DNA of 64,000 bases from Gordonia alkaliphila (GTDB lineage: Bacteria > Actinomycetota > Actinomycetes > Mycobacteriales > Mycobacteriaceae), in the NCBI RefSeq assembly GCF_023017165.1, contig NZ_JALKBW010000001.1, positions 186,001 through 250,000 on the forward strand, in the 5' to 3' direction. Below, one piece after another: positions 29,986-39,563 of the stretch. Under the pieces are notes generated by a model, which had not been told where the DNA came from, searched no databases, and worked only from the letters and a program-made list of their open reading frames with translations. Position numbers and translations under genes: made by a program. Position 1 is the stretch's first letter, and each line of letters opens with the position of its first letter.

Positions 29986-31101
29986 ATGGATTTCAAGGCC
30001 TATATCCATGCGCTGCGCGACGGATGGGTGCTTCTGCTCACCACCGTGATCATTGGTGCTCTCCTCGGCGCCGGCATCAGCAGCCAACTCGCCCGGGACT
30101 ATGTTGCCACCAGCCAGTTGTTCGTGTCGACGGCCGGCGCGAGCGGCTTCGACTTCCAGGGCGGCAGCCAGTTCGCCGAACGGCGCCTGTTCTCCTATGC
30201 GAAGATCGCCACCGCTCAGACGGTGACGTCGAACACGATCAAAGCACTCGGTCTCGACATGTCGCAGCAGGAACTGGCCGGAAAGATCACCGCGAGCCCC
30301 ATTCCCAACACGACGATCCTTTCGATCGCGGTCTCCGACGACGATCCTGCCGAGGCCCGTCGGATCGCCAACGAGGTCACTCAGCAACTCGCGAACGAGA
30401 TCCCCAAGCTCGAGCCGATCGTTCCCGACTCCGGGGCGGCGGTCATCGCGACGATCATCTCGCGCGCTCCGGAACCGGAATCACGCACCGGGGTGTCGAT
30501 CCTCCGGGGAACGGCGATCGGCGCCGGCCTCGGTCTGATCCTGGGAATGCTGGCGGCGATCCTCCGCTTCATGACCAGTTCCCGTATCCGTTCGATCGGT
30601 AAGGTCACCGAAGCCGGCGCCGGACCGGTCCTCAGCACCATCCCGGCCAAGCCGGACCAGGCGCAGCTTCAGTCCGCCGCCGCCGCCGTACGGAATCGCA
30701 TCGTCTACGCCACCGCGGCTACCGCCGAACCGTCGATCGCACTGGTGGATCTCACCGACGGACACCTGACGCCGCCCTTCGTGGAAGCCCTTCTGCACGA
30801 GCTGCGACAGGTCGGCGTCCACGCGACGGCCGGAGCGACCTTCGAAGGTCGCCACGCCACTGGCGGGTTCGAAGCCCTCGCGACACCGGTGTCGGTGACC
30901 GTGGTGGGAGATCCGGCACGGTCCCCCGCCGATTCGATGCTCGATACCCGCACGACGCACGTCGTGCCGCTCGTCCAGTACCGGCGCACGCCGCTGGCGA
31001 GCCTGGATGCTGCCGTGTCGGTCGCCGAGCAGGTCGACGCCGTCGTACTCGGGTCGGTGGTCGGTTCCGCACCGAAGTACGTCGCCGACAGCCTGGTGTG
31101 A
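29986..31101 (+). CDS. Wzz-domain chain-length determinant protein
   Basis: This 371-residue protein has the typical Wzz layout: a first transmembrane helix at about residues 14-36, an extracytoplasmic region, and a second helix near residues 175-195 (GTAIGAGLGLILGMLAAIL). After the second helix, about 170 cytoplasmic residues remain, but no Walker A motif of a tyrosine autokinase is visible. It probably controls chain length of the polysaccharide together with the Wzy-type protein. The start ATG 29986 has a GAGGAAG site. It is divergent from the lipase gene and followed after 38 bases by a glycosyltransferase gene on the same strand. Confidence 0.85.
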   Translation: MDFKAYIHALRDGWVLLLTTVIIGALLGAGISSQLARDYVATSQLFVSTAGASGFDFQGGSQFAERRLFSYAKIATAQTVTSNTIKALGLDMSQQELAGKITASPIPNTTILSIAVSDDDPAEARRIANEVTQQLANEIPKLEPIVPDSGAAVIATIISRAPEPESRTGVSILRGTAIGAGLGLILGMLAAILRFMTSSRIRSIGKVTEAGAGPVLSTIPAKPDQAQLQSAAAAVRNRIVYATAATAEPSIALVDLTDGHLTPPFVEALLHELRQVGVHATAGATFEGRHATGGFEALATPVSVTVVGDPARSPADSMLDTRTTHVVPLVQYRRTPLASLDAAVSVAEQVDAVVLGSVVGSAPKYVADSLV

Positions 31102-31139
31102 GGCCTCGTGTCCCCGTCCTCTAGGAAGGTCCGGTCGAC

Positions 31140-32252
31140 ATGGGGGGCTTGATAGTCCACGAGTGGATCGAACCGCACGGCGGCGCCGAACGGGTGCTGG
31201 ATGCGATGGCGGAGGCCTATCCCGACGCCGACATCCTCTGCCTGTGGAACACAGATACCGACCGTTATCCGGCCGCACGAATCCGTGAGCTGTGGCCGGC
31301 TGGCCGGCGCGAGCCCAACAAGGCGCTGCGGCTGCCCGCGATGCCCCTGCGTTGGCGGACCGGGATCGACGGCGAATACGACTGGACGCTGGTCAGTTCG
31401 CACTGCTTCGCCCATCACGTCCGGGTTCCACCCGCGGCGAACCAGTCCGAAGTCCCCAAGTTCGTCTACGTCCACTCCCCCGCTCGGTACATCTGGGAGC
31501 CGGACGTCGATCGGCGCGCCGCGTTCGCCCGCCCCCTGCTACCCCTCTTCCGCGGCATCGACCGCCGGCGGGCGCAGGAGGCGACGGCGATGGCCGCCAA
31601 CAGCAACTATGTCGCCGAGCGTATCCAGCGCTTCTGGCATCGCGACGCCGTGGTCATCCACCCACCGGTCGCCACCGAGATCATCACCTCGGTGGACGAC
31701 TGGTCGTCGACCCTGAATGAACGCGAAGCCGCGTTCCTGGACGGTCTGCCCGACAACTTCCTGCTCGGCGCGTCTCGGCTCGTCCCGTACAAGCGCCTGG
31801 ATGTCGTGATCAACACGGCGGCCCACATGCGTCTTCCTGCGGTGATCGTCGGCAGCGGCCCCAAGGAATCCGAGCTGAGGGTACAGGCTGCGGCCAAGGA
31901 CACCCCGGTGATCTTCGCCGGGGCGGTGTCGGACGAACTGCTGCGTGCGCTGTACCAGCGCTGTCTGGCGTATGTCTTCCCACCCGTCGAGGACTTCGGC
32001 ATCATGCCGATCGAGGCACTCGCGGCCGGGGCTCCCATCGTCGTCAACGAACTCGGCGGTGCCGCAGAGGCCGTTCTCGAGTCCGGTACGAGCATGGGCG
32101 CGACTGCCGACATGAGCAACCTCGACGACATCGCCGCCGCGGTGCGCAGCGTCGCTGGCCGTGCGTCACCCGACGGCGTCGCAGCTGCGCAAATGTATTC
32201 GACCGGAAACTTCATCGATCGCCTGCAGGACTGGGTCTCCACGGCGGGCTGA
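31140..32252 (+). CDS. glycosyltransferase, GT4 family
   Basis: The amino-terminal HGGAERVLDAM segment near residue 14 binds the acceptor side, and the carboxyl half contains GASRLVPYKRLD near residue 205, AVIVGSGPKESEL, and EDFGIMPIEALAAG near residue 285 with the two conserved glutamates. It is a well-preserved GT4 enzyme of 370 residues, probably adding a sugar to the lipid-linked unit. The start is ATG 31140 (MGGLIVHEW). It is co-directional with wzz. Confidence 0.9.
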   Translation: MGGLIVHEWIEPHGGAERVLDAMAEAYPDADILCLWNTDTDRYPAARIRELWPAGRREPNKALRLPAMPLRWRTGIDGEYDWTLVSSHCFAHHVRVPPAANQSEVPKFVYVHSPARYIWEPDVDRRAAFARPLLPLFRGIDRRRAQEATAMAANSNYVAERIQRFWHRDAVVIHPPVATEIITSVDDWSSTLNEREAAFLDGLPDNFLLGASRLVPYKRLDVVINTAAHMRLPAVIVGSGPKESELRVQAAAKDTPVIFAGAVSDELLRALYQRCLAYVFPPVEDFGIMPIEALAAGAPIVVNELGGAAEAVLESGTSMGATADMSNLDDIAAAVRSVAGRASPDGVAAAQMYSTGNFIDRLQDWVSTAG

Positions 32253-32280
32253 CCACGCTCCCGGCGCCCTGCCTCAACCC

Positions 32281-32314
32281 GAGTGCCGGGGCAGACCGAG
32301 TGCCGGGTCAGACC
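32281..32314. repeat. 17-bp tandem repeat at the acyltransferase gene end
   Basis: Two adjacent 17-base copies (32281-32297 and 32298-32314) differ at one position. The second copy contains the stop codon of the minus-strand acyltransferase gene. Confidence 0.75.
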
Positions 32315-33378
32315 GAATTCCGCGTGCCGGCCGACGCCGGGTCCTCGTTCGAAGCCGGCCGGATCGATGCGGTGATCCGCTTGTGCGCACTCGTGACCAG
32401 CGCGCCGAGGGCGATCGGCGGAACGAACATCCAATTCAGCCGGAGGACCGAAGCCCCCTTGCGCAGGAGCAGGGCTGCGGCCACCACCGCAGCGGTGGTC
32501 ACCAGCGGTTCGATCACGATCAGATGCACCGCGTGAAAACCCTGCGCCACCTGATCTGCGAACACGTGGATCACGAGCACCATCGGGACGTGCAGAACAT
32601 AGACCTCGAGCGTTCGGCGGCCGATCCACGCCGCACCCACTCCGGTCCGACGGAACCGTCGCACCACGGGTCCGATCACTGTGAAGGCGAAACAGACCGC
32701 GAGCACGGCCACGAGCAGCGAAGCCAGCCGATCGACGGGCGCCGGAAGACTCAGGCCGGTGATCCCGTAGGTCACCATGACCCCCAGGCCGAACAGGATC
32801 GCACGCCGAAGCGAGGTCCGCTCGGTCAGTGCCGTGAGTTGGGGCGCGAGAAACACGCCGATCCCGAAGAACACCGCACCGCTAACCACCTTCAGCGGCA
32901 TCACCTGTTCGCCCATGATGAGCGCGGCCCACGAAGCGAGGCCGAGACCGGCGACCACGATCCACGGGCGAATTCCCGCCAGAAAGGGGAAGGTCACCGC
33001 GTAGACCGCCAGCGCGAAGATGAACCACAGCGGCGTGGTCGGCATCACCAGTTCCAAGGCAGTCGCGGACACCCCGGAGAATTCGTGCGGCAGATCCGGG
33101 CGGGCCATCACCAGGTAGAAGACCGCCAGCACGGCGGTCCACACCAGGTACAGGTAGTAGGAGTTCGCCCCTCGAACGAAAGGCGCAGGGCTGCGCCGGC
33201 CCTGCAGGAGGCGGTTGCTCACCAGGTAGCCGGAGATCGCCAAGAGCACCGGCATCCGCACGACGCCCAGGAAACGGTTTCCGCGGTCCCAGACCTCCGA
33301 GATCAGGGCGTCGGTGCCCACACCATCGGCACCGACCGCAGGAACGAAGTCCCAGAGCGTCACATGGTAGAGAACCAC
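32308..33378 (-). CDS. membrane acyltransferase 3 family protein, amino terminus uncertain
   Basis: This integral membrane protein with about ten hydrophobic segments resembles acyltransferase family 3 and OafB-like proteins. The first ordinary in-frame start is GTG 33378 (VVLYHVTLW). However, the family's conserved block LQWVDALRGLCVLGVVLYH begins 14 codons upstream in the same frame, behind a stop. Between that stop and the block there is no ATG, GTG or TTG. An ATC codon at 33438, eight bases after AAAGG and just past the stop of the YdcF-like gene, is the only near-cognate choice and would give 376 residues. Alternatively a one-base error hides the real start. It probably acylates the polysaccharide. 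The minus-strand genes to its right belong to the same unit. Confidence 0.75.
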   Translation of the reverse strand: MVLYHVTLWDFVPAVGADGVGTDALISEVWDRGNRFLGVVRMPVLLAISGYLVSNRLLQGRRSPAPFVRGANSYYLYLVWTAVLAVFYLVMARPDLPHEFSGVSATALELVMPTTPLWFIFALAVYAVTFPFLAGIRPWIVVAGLGLASWAALIMGEQVMPLKVVSGAVFFGIGVFLAPQLTALTERTSLRRAILFGLGVMVTYGITGLSLPAPVDRLASLLVAVLAVCFAFTVIGPVVRRFRRTGVGAAWIGRRTLEVYVLHVPMVLVIHVFADQVAQGFHAVHLIVIEPLVTTAAVVAAALLLRKGASVLRLNWMFVPPIALGALVTSAHKRITASIRPASNEDPASAGTRNSV

Positions 33379-33439
33379 ACCGAGGACGCACAGTCCGCGT
33401 AACGCATCGACCCACTGGAGCCGTTGTTGGGTAGCGATG

Positions 33440-34048
33440 TCAGCAGCCTTTCACTCGCGCCTCGACGAATCCGCCGAGCTGATGATTGAATATCCGCGCC
33501 CAGCGCACCGGGCCGTAGCCACCCTGTCTGGGCATGGCGCGCATCACCGTTTGGCCGTCGAAGCAACGACTCAGGATGTACCGCGCCCGCACCAGGTGAT
33601 GGCCCCAACTGACGACGATCAGCGAGGACCAGCCACGCTCATCAGCCAGGGCGGCGATGAATCGCGCTTCACCCCGCGTCGACGACGGCTCCGGCCGGAA
33701 GCACACGATTTCCACCGCAGGCTCCGCCCCGGCGCAGAGACCATCCAGGTACTCGTCATCCGGTTCTCGGGGCCAGTACGGGTCGGACACCACCACCGTG
33801 TCGGCATAGCCTTCTCTCGCCAGACGGAGCGCATAGGCCTCCCGGCCGTCGTGCTCGCCACCCAGCACCACGATCGCATCGACGCGCCGCAGCGGATCAC
33901 TGTGGTCGCGTACGCAGACCTGGTATCCGGCCGCGATGAACAGACACATGGCCGAGGCCAGCCCGACCGCCAGAGTCACGAAGAACTTCCGCATACGATC
34001 GCGCCGTCCGCGGACGGCTGCCGAGTCGACACCGTCAGAGCCCGGCAT
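33440..34048 (-). CDS. YdcF/SanA-like DUF218 membrane protein
   Basis: One transmembrane helix (about residues 20-42) anchors a DUF218 domain: AIVVLGGEHDGREAYALRLA near residue 60, VVVSDPYW, and SLIVVSWGHHLVRA near residue 145. DUF218 proteins are linked to envelope polysaccharide or vancomycin-barrier functions, but no reaction is established. ATG 34048 is used; ATG 33994 would start just before the helix. It ends two bases before the apparent beginning of the acyltransferase coding region. Confidence 0.75.
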   Translation of the reverse strand: MPGSDGVDSAAVRGRRDRMRKFFVTLAVGLASAMCLFIAAGYQVCVRDHSDPLRRVDAIVVLGGEHDGREAYALRLAREGYADTVVVSDPYWPREPDDEYLDGLCAGAEPAVEIVCFRPEPSSTRGEARFIAALADERGWSSLIVVSWGHHLVRARYILSRCFDGQTVMRAMPRQGGYGPVRWARIFNHQLGGFVEARVKGC

Positions 34049-34068
34049 TCGCTCGCCATCGGCGCACT

Positions 34069-35631
34069 CTAGTATGCACCGTCTTTCGCCAGTACAGCCC
34101 GGGCCGTCTGCGCGAGGATCATCAGATCGCCCGCCATCGACCAGTTCTCCACATAGAGGAGATCGAGCTGAACCGAGTCGTCCCAGGAGAGATCACTCCG
34201 GCCGGACACCTGCCACATCCCGGTCATGCCGGGACGGACCAGCATGCGGCGGATGACCGGTCCTTCATACCGCTCGACCTCTTCACGAAGCGGCGGTCGC
34301 GGACCGACCATGCTCATCTCTCCCCGCACCACGTTGAACAGTTGGGGCAGTTCATCGAGGCTGTACCGGCGCAAGAACCGGCCCACGCGAGTCACACGGG
34401 GATCGTCACGAATCTTGAACAGGACGCCGTTGCCCTCGTCCTGCGTCGCCAGTTCGGAGCGCATCCGGTCCGCACCGTCGACCATGGTGCGGAACTTCCA
34501 CATCGGGAAGGGCTCGAGATCTGCACCGACCCGCTCCCCGCGGTAGAACACCGGTCCACGGCTGTCCAGCTTGACCGCGAGGGCGATCAGCATCATGAGC
34601 GGGCTGACGGCGAGTAGCGCCAGGGAGGCCATCACCTTGTCGAAGACGACCTTGTTGGCCCGGTTCGCCTGCGCGTGCTGCGGGCCCTCGACATGGAGCA
34701 GCGGCAGTCCCGCCTCCGGCCGGACCGTGATCCGCGGACCGGAGATGCCGGCCAGGCCGGGCGCGATCAGCAACTCGACGTCCTCGGCATCCAGCGTCCA
34801 GGCGAGCTCGCGCACGGACGACTCGTGCAGCACACCGGTCCCCGCGACGGCCACCGCGTCCGCGCCGGTCTCGCGCACGGCGTCGCCCAGCGCCTCCAGC
34901 CCGGTATAGACGGGGAACCGACCCAGTGCCGAACACGCGAGATGCGCTTCGATTTCCTTACTGTCGATCAGATTGGGTGTACACACACCGACGACCCGAT
35001 AACCGAGCTCCGGCGACCCCGCCAGCCGTTCGACGAGCGAGCAGGTCGAAGCCTGATCACCGACCACGAGCACCGAGTGCATGCACCTGCCCTCGGATCG
35101 GCGGCGGTCGATGGCTCGCCGCCACAGCAATCGGGAGCCCAGCAGCACCAGCGTCCCCAGCGGGAAGACGATGGCGAACAAGCCACGCGGCACCATGAGT
35201 TTGAAACTGATCGCCAGGATCGCACAGAAGCCGAAGAACGCGAAGCATGCGGCGATCACCCGGTTGAATTCGGTCGGGCCAGCAGCAAGCACTTGCCGGT
35301 CCGAAGCCCCGGCGATGCGGAGGGCCAGCAACCAACCGACGATGAAGGCGATGGTCACCGCGTACACCGGCAGATGGAAGCCGGGCGGGATGTCGGTGAG
35401 TCCCCGCCCAAATCCGTAACGCAGCCCCTGCCCGATGAACACCGCCGCGGCGATGACGACGAAGTCCGTGATCGTGACACCCCACCGATACCTGTCCAAC
35501 CACGAATCGCGTTGAGGTTCCTGCTCGGCAGCGCGCGTGGAAGGTTCGACGTTCGCTGCAGACGTCACGACCCGCTCGCCCATCGGCGATTCCGCCACAA
35601 CGGGCTCAACCTCTCGAGCTTCAACACGCAT
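34069..35631 (-). CDS. polyprenyl-phosphate sugar-1-phosphate transferase (WcaJ/WbaP type)
   Basis: This is the enzyme that starts repeat-unit synthesis by loading a sugar phosphate onto undecaprenyl phosphate. Four to five amino-terminal transmembrane helices (about residues 50-170) are followed by a CoA-binding-like domain (SVLVVGDQAS) and a catalytic carboxyl domain. The latter contains KVVFDKVMASLALLAVSPLM, WKFRTM, SLDELPQLFNVVRGEMSMVG and RPGMTGMWQVSGR, all diagnostic. ATG 35631 (MRVEAREVEP) has an AAGGCAG site; the open frame upstream to 35712 lacks support. It begins the minus-strand unit WcaJ-YdcF-acyltransferase. The roughly 250 bases upstream to the insertion sequence hold only a possible promoter. 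Confidence 0.93.
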   Translation of the reverse strand: MRVEAREVEPVVAESPMGERVVTSAANVEPSTRAAEQEPQRDSWLDRYRWGVTITDFVVIAAAVFIGQGLRYGFGRGLTDIPPGFHLPVYAVTIAFIVGWLLALRIAGASDRQVLAAGPTEFNRVIAACFAFFGFCAILAISFKLMVPRGLFAIVFPLGTLVLLGSRLLWRRAIDRRRSEGRCMHSVLVVGDQASTCSLVERLAGSPELGYRVVGVCTPNLIDSKEIEAHLACSALGRFPVYTGLEALGDAVRETGADAVAVAGTGVLHESSVRELAWTLDAEDVELLIAPGLAGISGPRITVRPEAGLPLLHVEGPQHAQANRANKVVFDKVMASLALLAVSPLMMLIALAVKLDSRGPVFYRGERVGADLEPFPMWKFRTMVDGADRMRSELATQDEGNGVLFKIRDDPRVTRVGRFLRRYSLDELPQLFNVVRGEMSMVGPRPPLREEVERYEGPVIRRMLVRPGMTGMWQVSGRSDLSWDDSVQLDLLYVENWSMAGDLMILAQTARAVLAKDGAY

Positions 35632-35882
35632 GTCTGCCTTCCCCCCGAATCTCGCGCGGATTCCGTCTCCCCAACAACATCGTCCATGCTTAATGAAATC
35701 GTTACGTTTCACAACCGCTGCGCCTGCGCAATCGCCCGCGAGCTGATCCGGACTTGGCCTCCGCCTTCGTTGCCGAGGCCCCTACCAGCGAGTAGCCCTG
35801 AACACCGGATCCAAGACCGACATAACCTCATGAAAGGTGTGTTTCGCCACAATCAGGCCTCGTGTTATCTCGGTCACGGGAC

Positions 35883-35907
35883 GGGACTGCTGCACGGATT
35901 GGTGACA
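35883..35907. repeat. IS3-family terminal inverted repeat, left
   Basis: Matches the right end at 24 of 25 positions (mismatch at the eighteenth base). Confidence 0.9.
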
Positions 35908-35915
35908 GGTTGTAG

Positions 35916-36803
35916 TCACGCCGCGAGAGCGACGTTGTTGGTCATGATGGTCTCGAACTCGATGGGCGTCAAACGGCCCAGACGGGCCTGCCGGCGTCGG
36001 CGGTGGTAGGTCCGCTCGATCCAGGTGACCATCGCGATGCCCAGCTGCTCCCGGGTGGTCCAGGAGCGGCGGTCGAGGACGTTCTTCTGCAGGAGTGCGA
36101 AGAACGATTCCATGGCGGCGTTGTCTCCGCTCGACCCGAATCTTCCCATGGATCCGACCATGCGGTGACCTGTGAGAGCGCGCCGGAACTTCCGACTTCG
36201 GAACTGAGATCCTCTGTCCGAATGCACCACGCAGCCGGCGACGTCGCCACGCAGCGCGGCAGCGTTCTCGAGCGCCCGGACGGCCAGATGGGACTTCATT
36301 CGCGAGTCGATCGAGTACCCGACGATCCGGCCACTGAATGCGTCCTTGATCGCGCAGAGGTAGAGCTTTCCCTCCGCGGTCGGGTGCTCGGTGATGCCGG
36401 TCAGCCACAGCTGGTTCGGTTCGTCCGCGTCGAACACGTGCGGTGTCTGGCCATGCTCGTCGACAACCGAGCAGAGGTCGTCGTGGACGGGTGGGCCGGG
36501 CTTGCGGTGTTTGCCACGCTTGGGCTTGCCGAACGCGCTGAACCAGCCGTTCGCCGACGCGATGCGCCACGCGGTCCGGTCCGCCATCGCTTAGCCGTTG
36601 TCGCGGGCCTCGTCGGCCAGTAACCGGTACCCGAACTCGGGGTCGTCCTGGTGGGCGTCGAACAGGCCGTTCGCGCGATAGGCCTCCACGACCTCGCTCG
36701 GGGTGATGGGGGCGGCCAGCCACCGGTAGTAGGGCTGGCGGGAGAGCTTGAGCACCCGGCACGTCAACGTGACAGGGATCCCTGCTTCGGCGATCTCAGC
36801 CAC
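35916..36803 (-). pseudogene. IS3-family transposase orfB with nonsense codon
   Basis: From ATG 36803 the frame encodes the orfB start (MAEIAEAGIPVTLTCRVLKL), and the DDE integrase core follows in the same frame: LTGITEHPTAEGKLYLCAI (first aspartate region), HSDRGSQFRS (second) and SGDNAAMESFF (glutamate). A TAA at 36591-36593, between residues DNG and AMADRT, splits it into a 70-residue piece and a 223-residue piece. A one-base change of the TAA to a sense codon would restore an ordinary protein of about 295 residues. The element is therefore probably not autonomous unless the stop is suppressed or is a sequence error. Confidence 0.85.
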
Positions 36804-37108
36804 GAGCGGGTAGAGCCTTTTCCCGGCAAGTTCGCCTGCGACAGGTACGCCGCCGCCCGACGCAGCACCTCGTTCTCCTGCTCCAGCAGCCGGTTCCGCT
36901 TACACAGCTCGCGGACCTCGGCCGACTCGGTGCGCGACTGGCCGGGCCCCGCGCCCTGGTCGATGTCAGCGCGACGCAGCCACTTCTGCAGCGTCATCGG
37001 ATGGACACCGAAGTCTCTCGCGATCTGTTCGATCGTCACTCCGGCCTCACGGTTCCGAGCAGCGCGCACAACGTCATCTCGAAACTCACTCGGATAGGGC
37101 TTAGGCAC
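36764..37108 (-). CDS. IS3-family transposase orfA
   Basis: This 114-residue protein has the helix-turn-helix of IS3 OrfA: VTIEQIARDFGVHPMTLQKW near residue 25, followed by a leucine-rich coiled segment (RNRLLEQENEVLRR). It binds the element ends. GTG 37108 (VPKPYPSEF) is chosen; the open frame upstream to 37159 lies partly in the inverted repeat. Its 3' end overlaps orfB, with the AAAA run at 36818-36821 placed for minus-one frameshifting (GGA-AAA-GGC to AAA-AGG). Confidence 0.88.
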   Translation of the reverse strand: MPKPYPSEFRDDVVRAARNREAGVTIEQIARDFGVHPMTLQKWLRRADIDQGAGPGQSRTESAEVRELCKRNRLLEQENEVLRRAAAYLSQANLPGKGSTRSWLRSPKQGSLSR

Positions 37109-37153
37109 AGCAACATCGTTCCAGGCCGGCCCTCCCGGGCAAGCCAGATCAAA

Positions 37154-37178
37154 TGTCACCTATCCGTGCAGCAGTCCC
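37154..37178. repeat. IS3-family terminal inverted repeat, right
   Basis: Reverse complement of the left end apart from one base. Together with the GAC duplication outside it, it fixes the element boundary. Confidence 0.9.
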
Positions 37179-37244
37179 GACAGTCCCTCGGTCTCATAGT
37201 TACAGAACTGCGTCCGAATTGCGGGAAGCTGCCCGGAATAGCAC

Positions 37245-37295
37245 GAAGCGGCCATCGGGGCACCACGCGCGAACAACGGTGCCCGAGGCCGCTTC
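37245..37295 (-). terminator. terminator-like hairpin after nrdE
   Basis: GAAGCGGCC at 37245-37253 pairs with GGCCGCTTC at 37287-37295, and an inner helix TCGGGGCACC/GGTGCCCGA extends it with one bulge. It lies 16 bases beyond the nrdE stop and before the insertion sequence. Confidence 0.6.
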
Positions 37296-37310
37296 ACGGC
37301 CACCTGAGGC

Positions 37311-39563
37311 CTAGAGCATGCAGCTGACGCAGCCTTCCACTTCCGTGCCTTCCAGAGCCATCTGACGAAGCCGGATGTAGTAGAGCGTCTTAATTCCCTT
37401 GCGCCAGGCGTAGATCTGTGCGCGGTTCACATCGCGGGTGGTGGCGGTGTCCTTGAAGAACAGCGTCAGGCTCAGACCCTGGTCGACGTGCTGGGTGGCG
37501 GCAGCATAGGTGTCGATGATCTTCTCGTAGCCGATCTCGTAAGCGTCCTGGTAGTACTCCAGGTTGTCGTTGGTCAGGTACGGCGCCGGGTAGTAGACGC
37601 GGCCGATCTTGCCTTCCTTGCGGATCTCGATCTTCGCCGCGACCGGGTGGATCGAGCTGGTCGAATGGTTGATGTAGCTGATCGAACCGGTCGGCGGGAC
37701 GGCCTGCAGGTTCTGGTTGTAGATACCGTGCTGCTGCACGGCGGCCTTCAGCTCACGCCAGTCGTCCTGGGTCGGGATGGCCACTCCGGCGGTGGCGAAC
37801 AGACCGTCCTCGCCCTCCTTCGCACCGGCAGTGGCGAACATCTCGCGCACCTTGGCGGTCTTGGGCTCCCACACCTGATCGATGTACTTGTCAAAGAACT
37901 CGCCGGAGGCGTAGGTGCTCTTCTCAAAGCCCACGAACGGACGGCCCTGCTCCTTGGCGATCTTGTTCGACGCCCGCAGCGCGTGGTACAGCACCGTATA
38001 GAAATACATGTTGGTGAAGTCGATGCCCTCCTCGCTGCCGTAGAAGACGCGCTCGCGGGCCAGGTAGCCGTGCAGGTTCATCTGGCCCAGGCCGATCGCG
38101 TGGCCCTCCTCGTTGGCCCGGCGGATCGACGGCACCGAGTCGATCGAGGTCTGGTCGGCCACGGCGGTCAGGCCGCGGATCGCGGTCTCGATGGTGGCGC
38201 CCAGATCCGGCGAGTCCATCGCCTTGGCGATGTTCATCGAGCCAAGGTTGCAGGAGATGTCGCGGCCGACGTGGCTGTAGGACAGGTCGTCGTTGAACGT
38301 CGACGGCGTCGACACCTGGAGGATCTCCGAGCACAGATTCGAGTGGGTGATCTTGCCGTCGATCGGATTGGCCCGGTTCACCGTGTCCTCGAACATGATG
38401 TACGGGTAACCCGACTCGAACTGCAGCTCGGCGAGGGTCTGGAAGAACTCGCGCGCCTTGATCTTGGACTTGCGGATGCGCTTGTCCTCCACCATCTCGT
38501 GGTACTTCTCGCTCACGTCGACGTCGGCGAACGGCACCCCGTAGATACGTTCGACGTCGTACGGGCTGAACAGGTACATGTCGTCGTTGTTCTTGGCCAG
38601 CTCGAAAGTGATGTCGGGGATCACCACGCCCAGGCTGAGCGTCTTGATGCGGATCTTCTCGTCCGCGTTCTCCCGCTTGGTGTCCAGGAAGCGGTAGATG
38701 TCCGGGTGGTGGGCGTGCAGGTACACCGCACCGGCGCCCTGCCGCGCACCGAGCTGATTGGCGTAGCTGAACGAGTCCTCGAGCAGCTTCATGATCGGGA
38801 TGACGCCCGAGCTCTGGTTCTCGATCTGCTTGATCGGGGCGCCATGCTCGCGAACATTGCTCAGCAGCAGCGCCACCCCACCGCCGCGCTTGGACAGCTG
38901 CAGCGCCGAGTTGATGGAGCGGCCGATCGACTCCATGTTGTCTTCGATGCGCAGCAGGAAGCAGGACACGGGCTCACCGCGCTGCTTCTTGCCCGAGTTC
39001 AGGAAGGTCGGGGTGGCCGGCTGGAAGCGACCGGAGATGATCTCGTCGACCAGATTGCGGGCCAGCGCGGTGTCCCCGGCGGCCAGGGTCAGCGCCACCA
39101 TGCACACGCGGTCCTCGAAACGCTCCAGGTAGCGCTTGCCGTCGAAGGTCTTCAGCGTGTAGCTGGTGTAGTACTTGAACGCACCGAGGAAGGTCGGGAA
39201 GCGGAACTTCTTGGCGTAGGCGTGGCCGAACAGCAGCTTCACGAACTCACGGTCGTACTGGTCGAGGACCTCGGGCTCGTAGTAGTTCTCCTCGACGAGG
39301 TAGTCGAGCTTCTCGTCGAGGTCGTGGAAGAACACCGTGTTCTGGTTGACGTGCTGCAGGAAGTACTGGCGGACGGCCTGCTGGTCCTTCTCGAACTGAA
39401 TGTTCCCGTCGGCGTCGTACAGGTTCAGCATCGCGTTGAGCGCGTGATAGTCGAGGTCACCCGGGGCGTGCCCGGCCGGACCGGCGTGCACGCCGGAGAC
39501 GCTGGCCGACACGGTGGGCTCGACGTCGGGAAGATCGGACACGGGAACTGCGGAAGGCGACAC
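37311..39563 (-). CDS. nrdE: ribonucleotide reductase class Ib alpha subunit
   Basis: This is the catalytic subunit that reduces nucleoside diphosphates. Motifs include [18 protein letters not shown] with the active-site cysteine region, [20 protein letters not shown] (radical-site cysteine region) and the carboxyl redox pair in [11 protein letters not shown] 39563 ([10 protein letters not shown]) has AGGAG five bases upstream. Earlier in-frame starts (ATG 39584 and beyond) have no better site. At 750 residues it is slightly longer than the mycobacterial enzyme because of its first 45 residues. It follows nrdI by 68 bases. The partner nrdF is 19.5 kb away on the same strand. Confidence 0.97.
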   Translation of the reverse strand: MSPSAVPVSDLPDVEPTVSASVSGVHAGPAGHAPGDLDYHALNAMLNLYDADGNIQFEKDQQAVRQYFLQHVNQNTVFFHDLDEKLDYLVEENYYEPEVLDQYDREFVKLLFGHAYAKKFRFPTFLGAFKYYTSYTLKTFDGKRYLERFEDRVCMVALTLAAGDTALARNLVDEIISGRFQPATPTFLNSGKKQRGEPVSCFLLRIEDNMESIGRSINSALQLSKRGGGVALLLSNVREHGAPIKQIENQSSGVIPIMKLLEDSFSYANQLGARQGAGAVYLHAHHPDIYRFLDTKRENADEKIRIKTLSLGVVIPDITFELAKNNDDMYLFSPYDVERIYGVPFADVDVSEKYHEMVEDKRIRKSKIKAREFFQTLAELQFESGYPYIMFEDTVNRANPIDGKITHSNLCSEILQVSTPSTFNDDLSYSHVGRDISCNLGSMNIAKAMDSPDLGATIETAIRGLTAVADQTSIDSVPSIRRANEEGHAIGLGQMNLHGYLARERVFYGSEEGIDFTNMYFYTVLYHALRASNKIAKEQGRPFVGFEKSTYASGEFFDKYIDQVWEPKTAKVREMFATAGAKEGEDGLFATAGVAIPTQDDWRELKAAVQQHGIYNQNLQAVPPTGSISYINHSTSSIHPVAAKIEIRKEGKIGRVYYPAPYLTNDNLEYYQDAYEIGYEKIIDTYAAATQHVDQGLSLTLFFKDTATTRDVNRAQIYAWRKGIKTLYYIRLRQMALEGTEVEGCVSCML

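Larger units (their letters stand above)
35883..37178 (-). mobile_element. IS3-family insertion sequence (1,296 bp)
   Basis: The element is bounded by 25-bp inverted repeats with one mismatch, beginning GGGACTGCTGCACGGAT, and flanked by a 3-bp direct repeat GAC (35880-35882 and 37179-37181). It carries overlapping orfA and orfB on the minus strand with a potential A-AAA-G slip site at 36818-36821, as in IS3 elements. An in-frame TAA interrupts orfB. It lies between the polysaccharide locus and nrdE, in an intergenic position. Confidence 0.92.

Noticed and set aside
29986-31101. Wzz protein as a tyrosine autokinase fusion
   Set aside because: No Walker A, Walker A-prime or tyrosine-rich tail is visible after the second transmembrane helix.
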